Assembly: GCA_003056245.1 (NCBI GenBank)
Contig: MVDH01000006.1
Location: 469,394-533,393 of the forward strand
Length of the DNA: 64,000 bases
Direction: 5' to 3'
Origin: Cellvibrio sp. 79
GTDB taxonomy: Bacteria > Pseudomonadota > Gammaproteobacteria > Pseudomonadales > Cellvibrionaceae
The translations under genes and the position numbers were made by a program. Under the pieces are notes generated by a model. It ran no database searches and was not told where the DNA came from. It was given only the letters and a program-made list of their open reading frames with translations. The first letter of the stretch is position 1. Every line of letters begins with the position of its first letter. Below, in pieces: positions 1 to 8,840 of the stretch.

Positions 1-63
1 CGTTGCAGGATGCGGAGCGGAAGAGGAAGAGGAACTAACTGTTGGTTTTTCACTCATTGTCAT
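1..63 (-). CDS. Partial N-terminus of an unidentified protein running off the left edge
   Basis: The reverse strand has an ATG at 63-61 and stays open to the window edge. It gives 21 residues that begin MTMSEKP and continue into a run of six serines followed by a Pro/His/Ala stretch. A purine-rich GGTGAGA precedes the ATG, and a second in-frame ATG lies at 57. The gene follows the LysM/peptidoglycan-binding gene on the same strand after a 94-bp gap, so it is probably the next member of the same T6SS accessory operon. A disordered serine-rich start is compatible with many secreted or structural proteins, and no function can be assigned from this fragment. Confidence 0.4.
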   Translation of the reverse strand, partial: MTMSEKPTVSSSSSSAPHPAT

Positions 64-157
64 TTCTCACCGATCGATAAAAGCTGCTTAGCGTTTTCAT
101 TTCACTAACTCTCCCAAGCTATTCTACGCGCCCGATTACAAAATTTTTATTGTGATA

Positions 158-1216
158 TCAAGACAAAGCTATCGCCAGCAAAGCTGTTTCTGTGGCTTTG
201 TTTCTATCTCCCGTTTCCTTCAACTTTTTGGTACGTTGAAAAGCGCGAATAGCAGCTTGTGTCTTAGGTCCCAGCTTGTTATCTTCCGCACCGCAGTCAT
301 ACCCCAAATTATTCAACCGTGCCTGCCAGCCAGATACATTATCAATAGGGTTTATATAACCGAGATTGAATTCGTGCACTTCCGACCAAGGACCTGGATT
401 AAGAATGATCGTCACATTTACAGCACTAGGCGGAATTGGCTGATTCACAAATCCTTTATCATCCGTTTTACTAAAGGCATCAGCAACCAAAATGCCTTTG
501 TCCGTTTTGAGACTTAGTAAATAAGGCACCTCTATTCTGGGAGTTTCATCATAATTTAAAAAGCGAATATGCAAATATTCTGGCACTCCTTGACGCTGCA
601 CAGTTAGTTGAACCCCAGCAGCAACTGTCCTCGCCTTCTCGCGCTTTGCAGGAATAACCACTTCATCCTTCTCAAACAAAATATACATTTCATCATGCCG
701 CAACTTTTTAAGCTCCGCATTCTTCCCATACTCCCAAATCGTCTTCGGAAAAAATCCATAAACCTCTGCAATTTTCCCAACACATTCCCCTTGCTTAATA
801 ATATGAATTTTTTCTTCTTCGATATTTTGCGCTGGAGCACTTTGCCAACTCGCAACACTAGAACTTTTCGCCTCATCCGCCGGCAACGATTCAGTAGTTA
901 ATTCCTTCCACGCATCCTTATCCAACTCCGGCAAACTTAATTGATAATTACCAGCATCCAAACCTTTAAAAGCATACACACCATCCGGCGCTGTTTTTCC
1001 GGTTAATATTTTTTTATCCGCACGACTTAATTGCAGTGCAATACCACCAAGGCCAACACCATCCTCCCCCACCACTTTTACCCGAATAACTTCTTTCAAT
1101 TCTTGTGCATCATTCGGACAAGGCATGGTAGCTGCGCCTACGGGTTGTGAATCGCTGTAGGAATTTGCGGCTTTTTCAGCGGTAGCCAAGGGCGAATTAT
1201 TTTTGTTTGGATACAT
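158..1216 (-). CDS. LysM / peptidoglycan-binding domain protein, T6SS-associated
   Basis: This 352-residue protein has no signal peptide. After a disordered, Ala/Ser-rich start of about 40 residues comes a carboxypeptidase-regulatory-like beta-sandwich (about 42-105). A LysM-like segment follows (about 138-190, starting IHIIKQGEC), then a second beta-rich region (200-285). The C-terminus is a classical peptidoglycan-binding helical repeat (about 292-350, with LGYDCG, KLGPKTQAAIRAFQ). From what I know of T6SS loci, cytoplasmic proteins with LysM and PG-binding modules are often encoded beside VgrG/PAAR cargo genes; a role in cargo delivery or cell-wall targeting is inference. The start at 1216 is supported by GGAGG five bases upstream. 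Its first 20 bases overlap the end of the preceding gene, implying translational coupling. Confidence 0.75.
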   Translation of the reverse strand: MYPNKNNSPLATAEKAANSYSDSQPVGAATMPCPNDAQELKEVIRVKVVGEDGVGLGGIALQLSRADKKILTGKTAPDGVYAFKGLDAGNYQLSLPELDKDAWKELTTESLPADEAKSSSVASWQSAPAQNIEEEKIHIIKQGECVGKIAEVYGFFPKTIWEYGKNAELKKLRHDEMYILFEKDEVVIPAKREKARTVAAGVQLTVQRQGVPEYLHIRFLNYDETPRIEVPYLLSLKTDKGILVADAFSKTDDKGFVNQPIPPSAVNVTIILNPGPWSEVHEFNLGYINPIDNVSGWQARLNNLGYDCGAEDNKLGPKTQAAIRAFQRTKKLKETGDRNKATETALLAIALS

Positions 1217-1856
1217 AACCGCCTCCGGATTTTTGGATTAATAGTGGATGGCTGTTGTTAACCCATTCGGGTGCGGCTGGGTTTGGTTGGCTTGAGTCGG
1301 GCATTGAGTCTGCGCGCTCCCATAAACTTTTGCTGAGGTGGTAGCTTTGGGGATTTAAAAAAAGTACCGGTTGATCGGTAGTGGGTTCTACTTGATCGGT
1401 ATTACGTTTAGGGCCTAAATAATCTTCAGCGGATTCAAGGCGGATTACAGGTTCAACAGGAATCAAACCAAGTTGTTTGCGCAAGTTTAGATTGTGTTCT
1501 TCAATGCCCTGGCGATGCAGACAGGTTTGCACTAAATGATCCAAACGTTCGCCGGGTTGCATTAGCGTTTTATCGGTGAGGATTTTTTGCATCCACAATA
1601 AATCAGGATCACGATCAAATTCCCAACCATAAGTAGCAGCTATATTTAAAAAACGGCACACCTGTTGTTGCGTGGTGAGTTGATAATATGCAGCGCGTTC
1701 GATGCAAGTATTTATTTGGCTGCGCAACTCTTCCGCCGTGAATAACCAGGCCACCGCCGGGAAATAGGTGCGCAGGTGATTCACCATAGCGCTAACAAAA
1801 TGCTCTTGCGCTTGCTGGCTAAAAGCCTGCATTTGCGCGTTACTGATTTTTAGCAT
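1197..1856 (-). CDS. Conserved T6SS-accessory-type protein of unknown function
   Basis: This 219-residue soluble protein is mainly helical in its first 120 residues (starting MLKISNAQMQAF, with a LRTYFPA segment near 30). A proline-rich, probably disordered tail follows. From memory, proteins with this start pattern, an alpha-helical domain rich in AxxY and FDxDP motifs (here EFDRDPDL near residue 80), are commonly encoded next to LysM/PG-binding proteins and T6SS effectors; I could not check this. It sits in the middle of a tight minus-strand operon, 7 bases after the upstream stop and overlapping the downstream gene by 20 bases. No clear Shine-Dalgarno sequence is present, so it is probably translated by coupling to the upstream gene. 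No catalytic motif was recognised. Confidence 0.65.
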   Translation of the reverse strand: MLKISNAQMQAFSQQAQEHFVSAMVNHLRTYFPAVAWLFTAEELRSQINTCIERAAYYQLTTQQQVCRFLNIAATYGWEFDRDPDLLWMQKILTDKTLMQPGERLDHLVQTCLHRQGIEEHNLNLRKQLGLIPVEPVIRLESAEDYLGPKRNTDQVEPTTDQPVLFLNPQSYHLSKSLWERADSMPDSSQPNPAAPEWVNNSHPLLIQKSGGGYVSKQK

Positions 1857-1863
1857 TTCAGTA

Positions 1864-4368
1864 TTACGTCTCTACTGTGGATTCCAACGGCGCTAATGAA
1901 GTGCTGCTATCAAGCTCAACCAAAAGCCGCGCGAGAATGGAATAAATTTCATCCTCACTTACAGGCACACCAAAATGGTGATAACCATAACCGGGGCGCT
2001 CGCCAATTAATTTAAATGGCAAACGTTCGTAACCCAATTTCGCCAGCGCGCGTTGGGATGCGATGTTGGCTTTATCCACCGTGCTGAAAATATGCAACAC
2101 ACCAATTTTTGCAGCCAATTGATGGAGCAAGCGCATCGCTTGTGTGCCGTAACCTTGCCATTGGAATTCAGCGCCAACCCAGTAATAAAACAGTCCACTC
2201 CGACTGCCACCCTCTAACAATGCTTGTCGTGGACATTCCAGTGCTGCAATACCAATTAATCCGAAGTCAGGATGCAGGATTGCCAGCACATGTTTTTGTT
2301 CCGATTGTTCTCGCTCAATCCACTCCCGCGCATGCTCGCTGTTACGCAAACATTCCAAGCCTGCCAACGCAGCCAATTCAGGATCGCGTTGCATGCGATA
2401 GAGTGCTTGTGCATGGTGCGGCCCAAGAAGACTCGCATAAAGCGCTTTGGGGTTTACCGGATTGGTAGCGGGAGAATGAAATGTTTGTGCGCCCAAAATG
2501 CTCTGGCATTGTGCTTGCCATGCGCGCAGTTTTTCCAGATCACCAACGATGGCCGGTGTTAATAATGTGGTGTCATTCGGCTCACTGGCCTCATCATGAT
2601 TTTCTTCATTATCGTTATTGATTTCATCATCGCTGATGCCGTCGAGGTCGGCTTGCGCATTTGCATCGTGAATTTGGCTGTGGATGTTTTGCGGCAATAT
2701 TTCACCATCATTTGATTCACCAAAAGGCTCAACACCTTCTTGATCAATTTGTTTTTGTTGACGGATTTTGGTTCGCAACGCAAGGGATTTCACCAGATAG
2801 GATTCCGCTTTACTATGGGAAGCCATTTGCCAATGGGCCATACCGAGGTTGTAAAACACCACACTGCGATTGTGTTCCTGGTTGGAATGTTCCAGCGATT
2901 GCAAAAATAAAAAAATTGCCGAGGGCCAGCGGTTCAGTTCAGCGGCGAGCAAACCCAAATCAAACGCGAGATCGTAATCCTCCCCAATCGGCAAGTGATA
3001 ACGCCATACATCGGTTAACCCCACATACCATTCATTTTGGTAGCGCGATGGCAGCTGGGCCAACACATCAAAAATGTACGGGAACATTAAATAAAATACT
3101 TTGGTGTCCCACAGGCTGAGGCGTAAAAACGCCAGCATTTGTGCAGGCGTTAAATATTCGGCTTCAGTTTCCAGCGTTTGTTTAATGCGATAAAAATCAT
3201 TGGGGTTAAATCCTTCCAGCGTTTGCTTGATAGCAAATGCTGTTTCCCGCCAGTTGTTTGCTGTTTTTGGATCTTGCTGTGCAGCTTCCCAGCACGCAAC
3301 AAAAATAGCCAAACCATCATTTTGGGCATTGATCCAGCAGCGACCACCTTGAAGCTGAACCAAATGCATAAGCGCGTGATAGTTGACCGGCAAGGAAAAA
3401 CTGCCGTGAAAACTGATGTCGGGTTCTTGTTGGGTTGCCAGATCTTTAAGTTCATGGGTGCTGCGATCCCCACTTAACAGCAGCATTTTATTGCCGTGTA
3501 AGTTACGCAGGCGATCCAGAACATTCAGCGCATACGCAGGAAATAATAACGTGCACGGTGGCAAGCGCTTGGCATAGTTGCCAATCAAATAATTCCATTG
3601 CGGATCAGCGTAGGAAAGCGCACTGATTCTGCGTTTTTGATAATTCAATTGCACTGAGTTAAAGGGTTGGGCGACTGAAAACTCTGCGTTTTCGTCGCTA
3701 GCATTTAATGCTAGCCAACCTTCGTAAATACGATCTTTATCGAGAAAGAATAAATCCTGCCGCAAACCACTGAAGACATAATTAGCGATTACCACCGGCG
3801 GTAATTTTAAAGATTGCGGAGCAAGGTTAATTTTTTGGTGTTGTAGCTGTAAGCCAGCATCCACTTCTGCATCAAACACAGCAAAATCCAGCCGGCCTTG
3901 CGCAATGAAAGGCTTGAGTTTGCTGGATGTGCTCCATTGTGCAACGGTGTCTTTTGCAAAATCGGTCATTACGTAACAAGCGCGATCATCGGGGCCGCGA
4001 ATTGCATCGAAGGCGGAAAAGAATTCGAGTAAAAAATGATAAGCAAAACGCCCGCAACCAGCACCTAACTCGATGATATATAACGGCTGGTCGGCAAGGC
4101 CCTGCGCTTTAAGATCACGCCAAAAACCTAAAGCAATTTCAGCGTAGGCTTTAGCAATCGAAGGGTTATTGGTTACATAGTGCGGCACTTGCCCTTCTGC
4201 CCACGCGGCAATTCCCCATTGCTCGTAATATTGCCGTTGCATTTGCCACAATGTTGAATCCGCAAATGCTGCATATACACCATTTTGAAATGGCGGTAGA
4301 TTTTGTTGGGAATTTTCCAATGACAACGTCGCCACATCAGTAGCTGCGCGATTTCCTTCAGATTCCAT
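1864..4368 (-). CDS. Three-part fusion: methyltransferase-like, TPR-like and GNAT acetyltransferase
   Basis: This 834-residue cytoplasmic protein looks like three enzymes or modules joined. Residues about 40-330 resemble a class I SAM-dependent methyltransferase, with the glycine-rich motif IIELGAGCGRFAYHF and a later VVIANYVFSGL reminiscent of the MidA/NDUFAF7 family. Residues about 420-560 are helical with TPR-like pairs (FYNLGMAHWQMASHSKAESY). After a very acidic linker (about 575-610, Asp/Glu/Asn-rich) comes a GNAT domain (about 625-790) with the acetyl-CoA loop QWQGYGTQAM and the typical NIASQRALAKLGYE end. It heads the operon containing the LysM protein, so a T6SS-linked role such as modifying an effector or partner is plausible but inferred. 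The start at 4368 has only weak ribosome-binding support. Confidence 0.7.
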   Translation of the reverse strand: MESEGNRAATDVATLSLENSQQNLPPFQNGVYAAFADSTLWQMQRQYYEQWGIAAWAEGQVPHYVTNNPSIAKAYAEIALGFWRDLKAQGLADQPLYIIELGAGCGRFAYHFLLEFFSAFDAIRGPDDRACYVMTDFAKDTVAQWSTSSKLKPFIAQGRLDFAVFDAEVDAGLQLQHQKINLAPQSLKLPPVVIANYVFSGLRQDLFFLDKDRIYEGWLALNASDENAEFSVAQPFNSVQLNYQKRRISALSYADPQWNYLIGNYAKRLPPCTLLFPAYALNVLDRLRNLHGNKMLLLSGDRSTHELKDLATQQEPDISFHGSFSLPVNYHALMHLVQLQGGRCWINAQNDGLAIFVACWEAAQQDPKTANNWRETAFAIKQTLEGFNPNDFYRIKQTLETEAEYLTPAQMLAFLRLSLWDTKVFYLMFPYIFDVLAQLPSRYQNEWYVGLTDVWRYHLPIGEDYDLAFDLGLLAAELNRWPSAIFLFLQSLEHSNQEHNRSVVFYNLGMAHWQMASHSKAESYLVKSLALRTKIRQQKQIDQEGVEPFGESNDGEILPQNIHSQIHDANAQADLDGISDDEINNDNEENHDEASEPNDTTLLTPAIVGDLEKLRAWQAQCQSILGAQTFHSPATNPVNPKALYASLLGPHHAQALYRMQRDPELAALAGLECLRNSEHAREWIEREQSEQKHVLAILHPDFGLIGIAALECPRQALLEGGSRSGLFYYWVGAEFQWQGYGTQAMRLLHQLAAKIGVLHIFSTVDKANIASQRALAKLGYERLPFKLIGERPGYGYHHFGVPVSEDEIYSILARLLVELDSSTSLAPLESTVET

Positions 4369-4672
4369 TACAGTAACAACCTTGTGTAGATAATTCGAAA
4401 TAAGAACAGAAAAATAAATTACATAAACGTACAGTGCATATTTTCACTGTAACGCAAAATGCAGAAAGAACAACGGAGATTAGCGAGCGAACATTGAAAC
4501 GCGGGAAAATATATCAGGTGTCAGCGCGGTGTGTAATACTTTAAAAAATATATTTTTTCGGAGTAAATTTTAAACGAGTGGCGCCGTAATCTTCATTGAT
4601 CATAGATAACATAAGACTATTTCTGCGCTGTCGAAAAATTTTACTTCACCCAAAAATCACCACACTTAAATT
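4369..4672. promoter_or_regulatory. Divergent intergenic region between two T6SS-linked units
   Basis: This 304-bp AT-rich gap separates the minus-strand methyltransferase/GNAT operon from the plus-strand gene at 4673, so it must hold promoters for both directions. I see no convincing open reading frame in it. AT-rich stretches such as TAAAAAATATATTTTTT near 4540-4557 could be promoter or H-NS-type binding sequence, but no specific operator was identified. Confidence 0.4.
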
Positions 4673-5269
4673 GTGCGTTTACTGAAATTTCATTATGGAG
4701 ATATTGGCTTGCAGTATGATAACAACATGCATGAACTTACTTTTCAAAGCGCCGGAAAAAAATATCGTCTGACGCGGACGCGAGCATTCAACAATCCACT
4801 CCAAACAAATGCTAGCTTGATACAAAAAATTTCCCCATCGCCCACTTACAATCTGATTTATATTCGCCAGCTGATTCAGGCTGTCAGCATTGTAGACCTT
4901 CGAAAACTATTAGCGCCTGAAGATCACTTGCAGCGCTCGCGTGATGATGAACCCATCCGTATTAGAATTGCGTCCTTATTTTTGGATGGTAGCCTTGAAC
5001 TTTCTGAATTTAAAAATCCTGTTTCATCGTCACCAAATGCAGGCGCAACAAGTTCGCCCGCTAAATATACGATCACTTATGACGATGTAGACCCAGGCCA
5101 TTTGCAGTCTCCGGCAGATTTAATCATCAATCAACAACCGTCGCCGAAGCCAGCCGTTAAATCAAAAAATGAAATTGTATTAGATGAACAAGCGCAAATT
5201 TCAGCATTGGTAATTGCCGCCGAACAGGGTGTCGCACTGTGTGAAATCTGCGCGCAAAAAAATAAATAA
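4673..5269 (+). CDS. Hypothetical protein upstream of the DUF4123 chaperone
   Basis: This 198-residue soluble protein is of unknown family. The first possible start is GTG at 4673; an in-frame ATG at 4727 would remove 18 residues, and neither has a strong Shine-Dalgarno sequence. The first 120 residues are mixed alpha/beta. Residues about 118-165 are Pro/Ser-rich and probably disordered, and the C-terminal 40 residues are helical with two cysteines (ALCEIC). It lies 13 bases before the DUF4123 gene on the same strand, so the two are probably co-transcribed. In T6SS islands DUF4123 genes accompany a cargo protein, so this could be a small effector, an adaptor or an unrelated partner. No catalytic motif was seen. 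Confidence 0.55.
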   Translation: MRLLKFHYGDIGLQYDNNMHELTFQSAGKKYRLTRTRAFNNPLQTNASLIQKISPSPTYNLIYIRQLIQAVSIVDLRKLLAPEDHLQRSRDDEPIRIRIASLFLDGSLELSEFKNPVSSSPNAGATSSPAKYTITYDDVDPGHLQSPADLIINQQPSPKPAVKSKNEIVLDEQAQISALVIAAEQGVALCEICAQKNK

Positions 5270-5282
5270 TTAAATAAAAACA

Positions 5283-5876
5283 ATGATTCAACGGATAAAT
5301 ATTATGGACATGCAGAATATTAAAAACACACATAAAAATACTGAACCAGCGGAACAATGGATTAATTTTTTAAAAACTATTAGCAATTCCGAAGAACACC
5401 TGTACATGATCATTGATTGTGCACACGACACACGCATACTCCCTGCGCTTGCGAAAAGTTTGAATTCACGCTGCTGTTTATTTAATGAAGAGAACGTATC
5501 GGAAACTATAAAAGCAGTCGCACCCTTTTTGGTAAAGATAAAAAACATTGATGAGTTTGTGAGCTGGTGTATTAGTGAAGGAATGCATCGCCACTGGATG
5601 ATATTCTTCACGTCGGCAGATCAACACGTTTCTGATTTAAGGCTGCATTTCAAGCATTTTTCCCTGGCGCATACACCTGATGGGAAACAATATTTTTTCC
5701 GCTATTATGATGCCCGCGTGCTTCCTGTATTCATAACCTCTTGTGAACAACGAGAGAGGGATGACTTTTTTCGTCATTGTAAAACCATTTGGGTACCACA
5801 AGTTTCCCATGAAGGAAGCGCACAGCTTTTGCAGTTAGATATAACAGGAGCAGCGCAAGTATTACTAAATCCATAA
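5283..5876 (+). CDS. DUF4123 family T6SS effector chaperone
   Basis: This 197-residue protein matches DUF4123 (TEC/Tap-1-like chaperones that load specific effectors onto VgrG spikes). The features are a start on Trp/Phe-rich helix (QWINFLKTI), the MIIDCAHD strand near 43, APFLVKI near 82 and the hallmark FFRYYDARVLPVF near 137-149. Family members bind an effector, usually encoded immediately downstream, and hand it to the tip. Here the next gene downstream (6036) is a siderophore flavoprotein, so no conventional cargo follows. The candidate partners are the small protein just upstream or cargo elsewhere. An in-frame ATG at 5304 is an alternative start. Family assignment is strong; the partner is unknown. 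Confidence 0.82.
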   Translation: MIQRINIMDMQNIKNTHKNTEPAEQWINFLKTISNSEEHLYMIIDCAHDTRILPALAKSLNSRCCLFNEENVSETIKAVAPFLVKIKNIDEFVSWCISEGMHRHWMIFFTSADQHVSDLRLHFKHFSLAHTPDGKQYFFRYYDARVLPVFITSCEQRERDDFFRHCKTIWVPQVSHEGSAQLLQLDITGAAQVLLNP

Positions 5877-6035
5877 AAGCGATCTGCATCACGAGCTATC
5901 ATCGGAAGAAAACCTCCTTCATTTATGCGATATGACCAAAAACTAATATCATTCTTGCCAAACGCACAACCAAAATGATGGCCGTTAATGATATATTGCC
6001 CTTCCCTTGAACAAGCGACATAAACCCGGAACTAC

Positions 6036-6869
6036 ATGACTTCAAACGACGCTATGGAAACCACATCAACTCGCGCGCCGCAACGCATTCGCTTGCCGCT
6101 ACGCTTCCGTAAAGTACAGGTCACCGCCACCGAAAAATTTGCAACCAGCTTTATTCGCATTACATTTGGCGGCGATGACCTTGAAGGATTTGAAAGCCCC
6201 GGCTTTGACGATCACGTGAAATTAATTTTCCCCGATGCCGCCGGCGGTGAGCTGCGTGTTCCTGTAATAACAGAAACCGGGCCGGTATGGCCAGGAGGGC
6301 CTAAGCCTGTGATGCGCGACTACACCCCGCGTTTTTTCGACGGCAATGCAAAAACATTGGTAATTGATTTTGCATTGCACGAAGCAGGTCCCGCCACTGC
6401 ATGGGCTATCAATGCAAAACCCGGCGATTGGTTGGGAATCGGCGGACCTAAAGGTTCGTTTATTGTTCCGACTGAATACGATTTTCATTTGCTCGCTGGC
6501 GATGAAACTGCTGTCCCCGCCATCGCCCGCAGGCTGGAAGAATTACCTGCGACAGCACGCGCTATTGCGTTGATCGAAATTGATAATGTTGGCGATGAAA
6601 TCCCGTTATCGTTTTCAGCAAAAACTGAAATTATCTGGTGTTATCGCAAAGGTGTTGATGCCGGTACCACTACCGCAATTAAAGATGCATTGGAAGCGCT
6701 GGCACTACCAGAGGGAGATGGCTATGTATGGATTGCTTGCGAAACTAAAGCGGCGCGCACAATTCGTTCGTACTTGGTGAAAGAGCGCGGAGTCAATGCA
6801 AAATCAGTCAAGGCGGCTGGCTATTGGCAGCTCGGCGCCGCTATCGCCGATGACGGTGCGGATGATTAA
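6036..6869 (+). CDS. Siderophore-interacting protein (ViuB/SIP-type FAD ferric reductase)
   Basis: This 277-residue cytoplasmic flavoprotein has the siderophore-interacting protein fold. Residues about 18-140 form the FAD-binding barrel, with MRDYTPRFFD near 95 and PGDWLGIGGPKGSF near 135-150. Residues about 155-270 form the C-terminal NAD(P)H-binding SIP domain, with LAGDETAVPAIARRLEELP and a GYWQLG end. Family members such as ViuB and YqjH reduce ferric siderophores in the cytoplasm to release iron. The start ATG is preceded by CGGAA at good spacing. It stands alone, with no siderophore transporter nearby, and is followed by a strong hairpin at 6876-6910. Confidence 0.88.
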   Translation: MTSNDAMETTSTRAPQRIRLPLRFRKVQVTATEKFATSFIRITFGGDDLEGFESPGFDDHVKLIFPDAAGGELRVPVITETGPVWPGGPKPVMRDYTPRFFDGNAKTLVIDFALHEAGPATAWAINAKPGDWLGIGGPKGSFIVPTEYDFHLLAGDETAVPAIARRLEELPATARAIALIEIDNVGDEIPLSFSAKTEIIWCYRKGVDAGTTTAIKDALEALALPEGDGYVWIACETKAARTIRSYLVKERGVNAKSVKAAGYWQLGAAIADDGADD

Positions 6870-6875
6870 GGTTTA

Positions 6876-6910
6876 AATAGTGAAGCAAGGCTTGATCTTG
6901 CTTCACTATT
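6876..6910. terminator. 14-bp perfect hairpin between convergent genes
   Basis: AATAGTGAAGCAAG (6876-6889) pairs perfectly with 6897-6910 around a 7-base loop. It sits just after the stop of the siderophore-interacting gene and 15 bases from the end of the convergent small membrane protein gene. There is no long T-tract on either strand, so it may act as a weak bidirectional terminator or an mRNA 3'-end stabiliser. Confidence 0.55.
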
Positions 6911-6925
6911 GATGATCCGCTCAAA

Positions 6926-7198
6926 TTAGCCATTTATTACTTTCATATAAATTTTATGAATTAGACATCTAACAACGACTGACACAGATAAAACCATTAT
7001 TGATGCCGCTATTAACAATTCCAGCCCTATAACATTACTGGAATAATGGGTTGAATTGATTTCCAACACATAAAACATCCCACCCCATAACCCAAACCAT
7101 CCGATTATCGCACCCCATGTGAACAATTTTCCCCACGGCAGGATTAGCGGGTACATAGGTAGCAATAGAAATAGTTTAAACACTAATTCTGGATTCAT
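6926..7198 (-). CDS. Small multi-pass membrane protein, unknown family
   Basis: This 90-residue, highly hydrophobic protein has three likely membrane segments (about 6-22, 28-45 and 57-78), with a short loop rich in Ser/Asn between the second and third. The last residues are basic (HKIYMKVING), as expected for a cytoplasmic tail. There is no recognisable family motif. It lies 45 bases downstream of the MAPEG gene on the same strand and may be co-transcribed. The start is the only ATG available upstream of the first hydrophobic stretch; ribosome-binding support is weak. Confidence 0.5.
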   Translation of the reverse strand: MNPELVFKLFLLLPMYPLILPWGKLFTWGAIIGWFGLWGGMFYVLEINSTHYSSNVIGLELLIAASIMVLSVSVVVRCLIHKIYMKVING

Positions 7199-7243
7199 GA
7201 TTTTTTTCGCGCCATCTATATCAGTAAATTTTCTCTATGAAAA

Positions 7244-7642
7244 TTAAAATTTTGACAACAATTCAATCCAAATAACGATAAGAAAATACAAGCCCAATCC
7301 AAACACGAACGATCTTATTAAAACTTGATTAACGGTGATATGTACCAGAGTGTGAATATACCTTGAAGCCACAAAACCCCATGCACTAAAAACAAGAGCA
7401 TCACTTGTATAATTTATACTAAAAGAAAGAACACACGCTGCAACAAAAACCATAGGCAGTTGAAAGAGATTATTTAAATTATTCGTGGTTTTAGTAACGT
7501 AGGCTGGTACCGGGTGCCCACTAAAAATATCATAGTGAGACAAATGAACCGGGCCAAATTTAACCGCCCACATACGACACACAAAAGCCACTATAAACAT
7601 TAATGCAATCAATATAAGTAACAATGCCAATGGCTCCTTCAT
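7244..7642 (-). CDS. MAPEG family membrane protein
   Basis: This 132-residue membrane protein has four predicted helices. The pattern is typical of the MAPEG superfamily: an N-terminal helix, then a polar loop with RMWAVKFGPV, NNLNNLFQLPMVFVAACVL and SRYIHTLVHI. Bacterial MAPEG proteins are trimeric membrane proteins related to glutathione transferases and prostaglandin synthases, and most have no known substrate. I chose the ATG at 7642 over an upstream in-frame start (7759). It has a CGAGGACA ribosome-binding site at suitable spacing, and the extra 39 residues of the longer form do not look like MAPEG sequence. Confidence 0.75.
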   Translation of the reverse strand: MKEPLALLLILIALMFIVAFVCRMWAVKFGPVHLSHYDIFSGHPVPAYVTKTTNNLNNLFQLPMVFVAACVLSFSINYTSDALVFSAWGFVASRYIHTLVHITVNQVLIRSFVFGLGLYFLIVIWIELLSKF

Positions 7643-7927
7643 ACTTTGTCCTCGAATAGTGTTTTTTAGCAAAATGGATATGGATACGGTGGAAAATTTT
7701 TCTCGAATTTGCGCAGAATAGGTCAAATTGATAGAGATTAAAAGAATATCAACTTTCATAGCCTATTAAAGGTCGATCACGCTGACTGAATGCGGGAAAA
7801 CATGTCGGATAGTTGGAAAAATCGACATCCAGTTCTATTATCGTTATTGAACCGGAACACCGTTTTACTTATCTAACCGGTTGTTACCATTATTTGCACC
7901 CGCCAGTTCAGGATACCAACCAGCTTA

Positions 7928-8689
7928 ATGTCAGATAAAAACCAGAATATTAGTGATTCCTTTTCCAATACACTGTTTAGCTTATTGGGTTACGTTGCCA
8001 AATGTGACGGACAAATAACCCGCAATGAAGTTAAGCGGTTACAAGTTTATATAAAGAAAATGAATTTAACAGAGGAGGAAAGGCAACAAGCATTGCAACT
8101 ATTTAAATTAGGAACCTTGCCAACCTTTAATATTGATGAAGTGCTGGAGACATTCAGTAAAACCATTACACCAAAACTCATTCATATTTTGCTGGTGCAC
8201 CTGATAACCATGGCCAGAGCTGATGGCTATCTGGTTAAAGTGGAAATGGAAGTAATACAGAAAATCGCCCGGGGATTAGGTTACAGAAGCATTGTGTTTA
8301 ATCATTTATTGCGCATGATTTCAGTTCAGGATGAATTGTCGCAAAAAGCCAACCAGCAGCAAGAGCCAACCGTGCAACAAAATACATATGAAAATTTAAA
8401 AAAAGCACAACCCAATGCCGACCCAACCAGAAACGACACCAATCAACAACCTAGATATGAAACACCGGATTTACAACAAGCCTACGAAATACTCGGCGTA
8501 AAAGCAGATATGACAGAAGACGAAATTCGTCGGGCTTATAAAAAATTAGCCAGCCAGCTTCATCCCGACAAACTGGCAAGCCAGGGGCTGACTCCCGACG
8601 CAACCCACGCAGCTACGGAACGCTTTAAAAAAGTGCAGATTGCTTATGCGTTTATAAAAAAATACCGCTCAATCTATGCAGCCAGCTAA
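7928..8689 (+). CDS. TerB-like plus C-terminal J-domain protein (DjlA-like, soluble), copy 1
   Basis: This 253-residue protein has two modules. Residues about 10-140 form a TerB-like helical domain (LLGYVAKCDGQITRNEVK; later LITMARADGYLVKVEME), whose acidic DGxI/DGxL motifs probably bind metal. After a Gln/Asn-rich linker (about 140-180) comes a J-domain (about 183-250), with AYEILGV, EIRRAYKKLASQ and the essential HPDK motif. J-domains stimulate the ATPase of DnaK, so this is probably a DnaK co-chaperone. E. coli DjlA has the same domain order but adds an N-terminal membrane anchor that is absent here. The paralogue at 8841 follows directly. Confidence 0.85.
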   Translation: MSDKNQNISDSFSNTLFSLLGYVAKCDGQITRNEVKRLQVYIKKMNLTEEERQQALQLFKLGTLPTFNIDEVLETFSKTITPKLIHILLVHLITMARADGYLVKVEMEVIQKIARGLGYRSIVFNHLLRMISVQDELSQKANQQQEPTVQQNTYENLKKAQPNADPTRNDTNQQPRYETPDLQQAYEILGVKADMTEDEIRRAYKKLASQLHPDKLASQGLTPDATHAATERFKKVQIAYAFIKKYRSIYAAS

Positions 8690-8840
8690 GGTTGGCTAAT
8701 TACACGCCTGCCACTAAATCCTTACCAAAGTTTTTATTATCACTAGCGAACTAGTCAGCAGCCTCGCTTTCAAAGCTTAACCAATCCAGCAATTTGACGA
8801 TCCATGCGCCCTTGTAAAACATAAAAGGAAGATGAATTTT

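Noticed and set aside
1-5876. A complete T6SS gene cluster
   Set aside because: None of the core Tss components (sheath, tube, baseplate, membrane complex, ClpV) and no VgrG or PAAR is visible; only accessory and chaperone-type genes are present.
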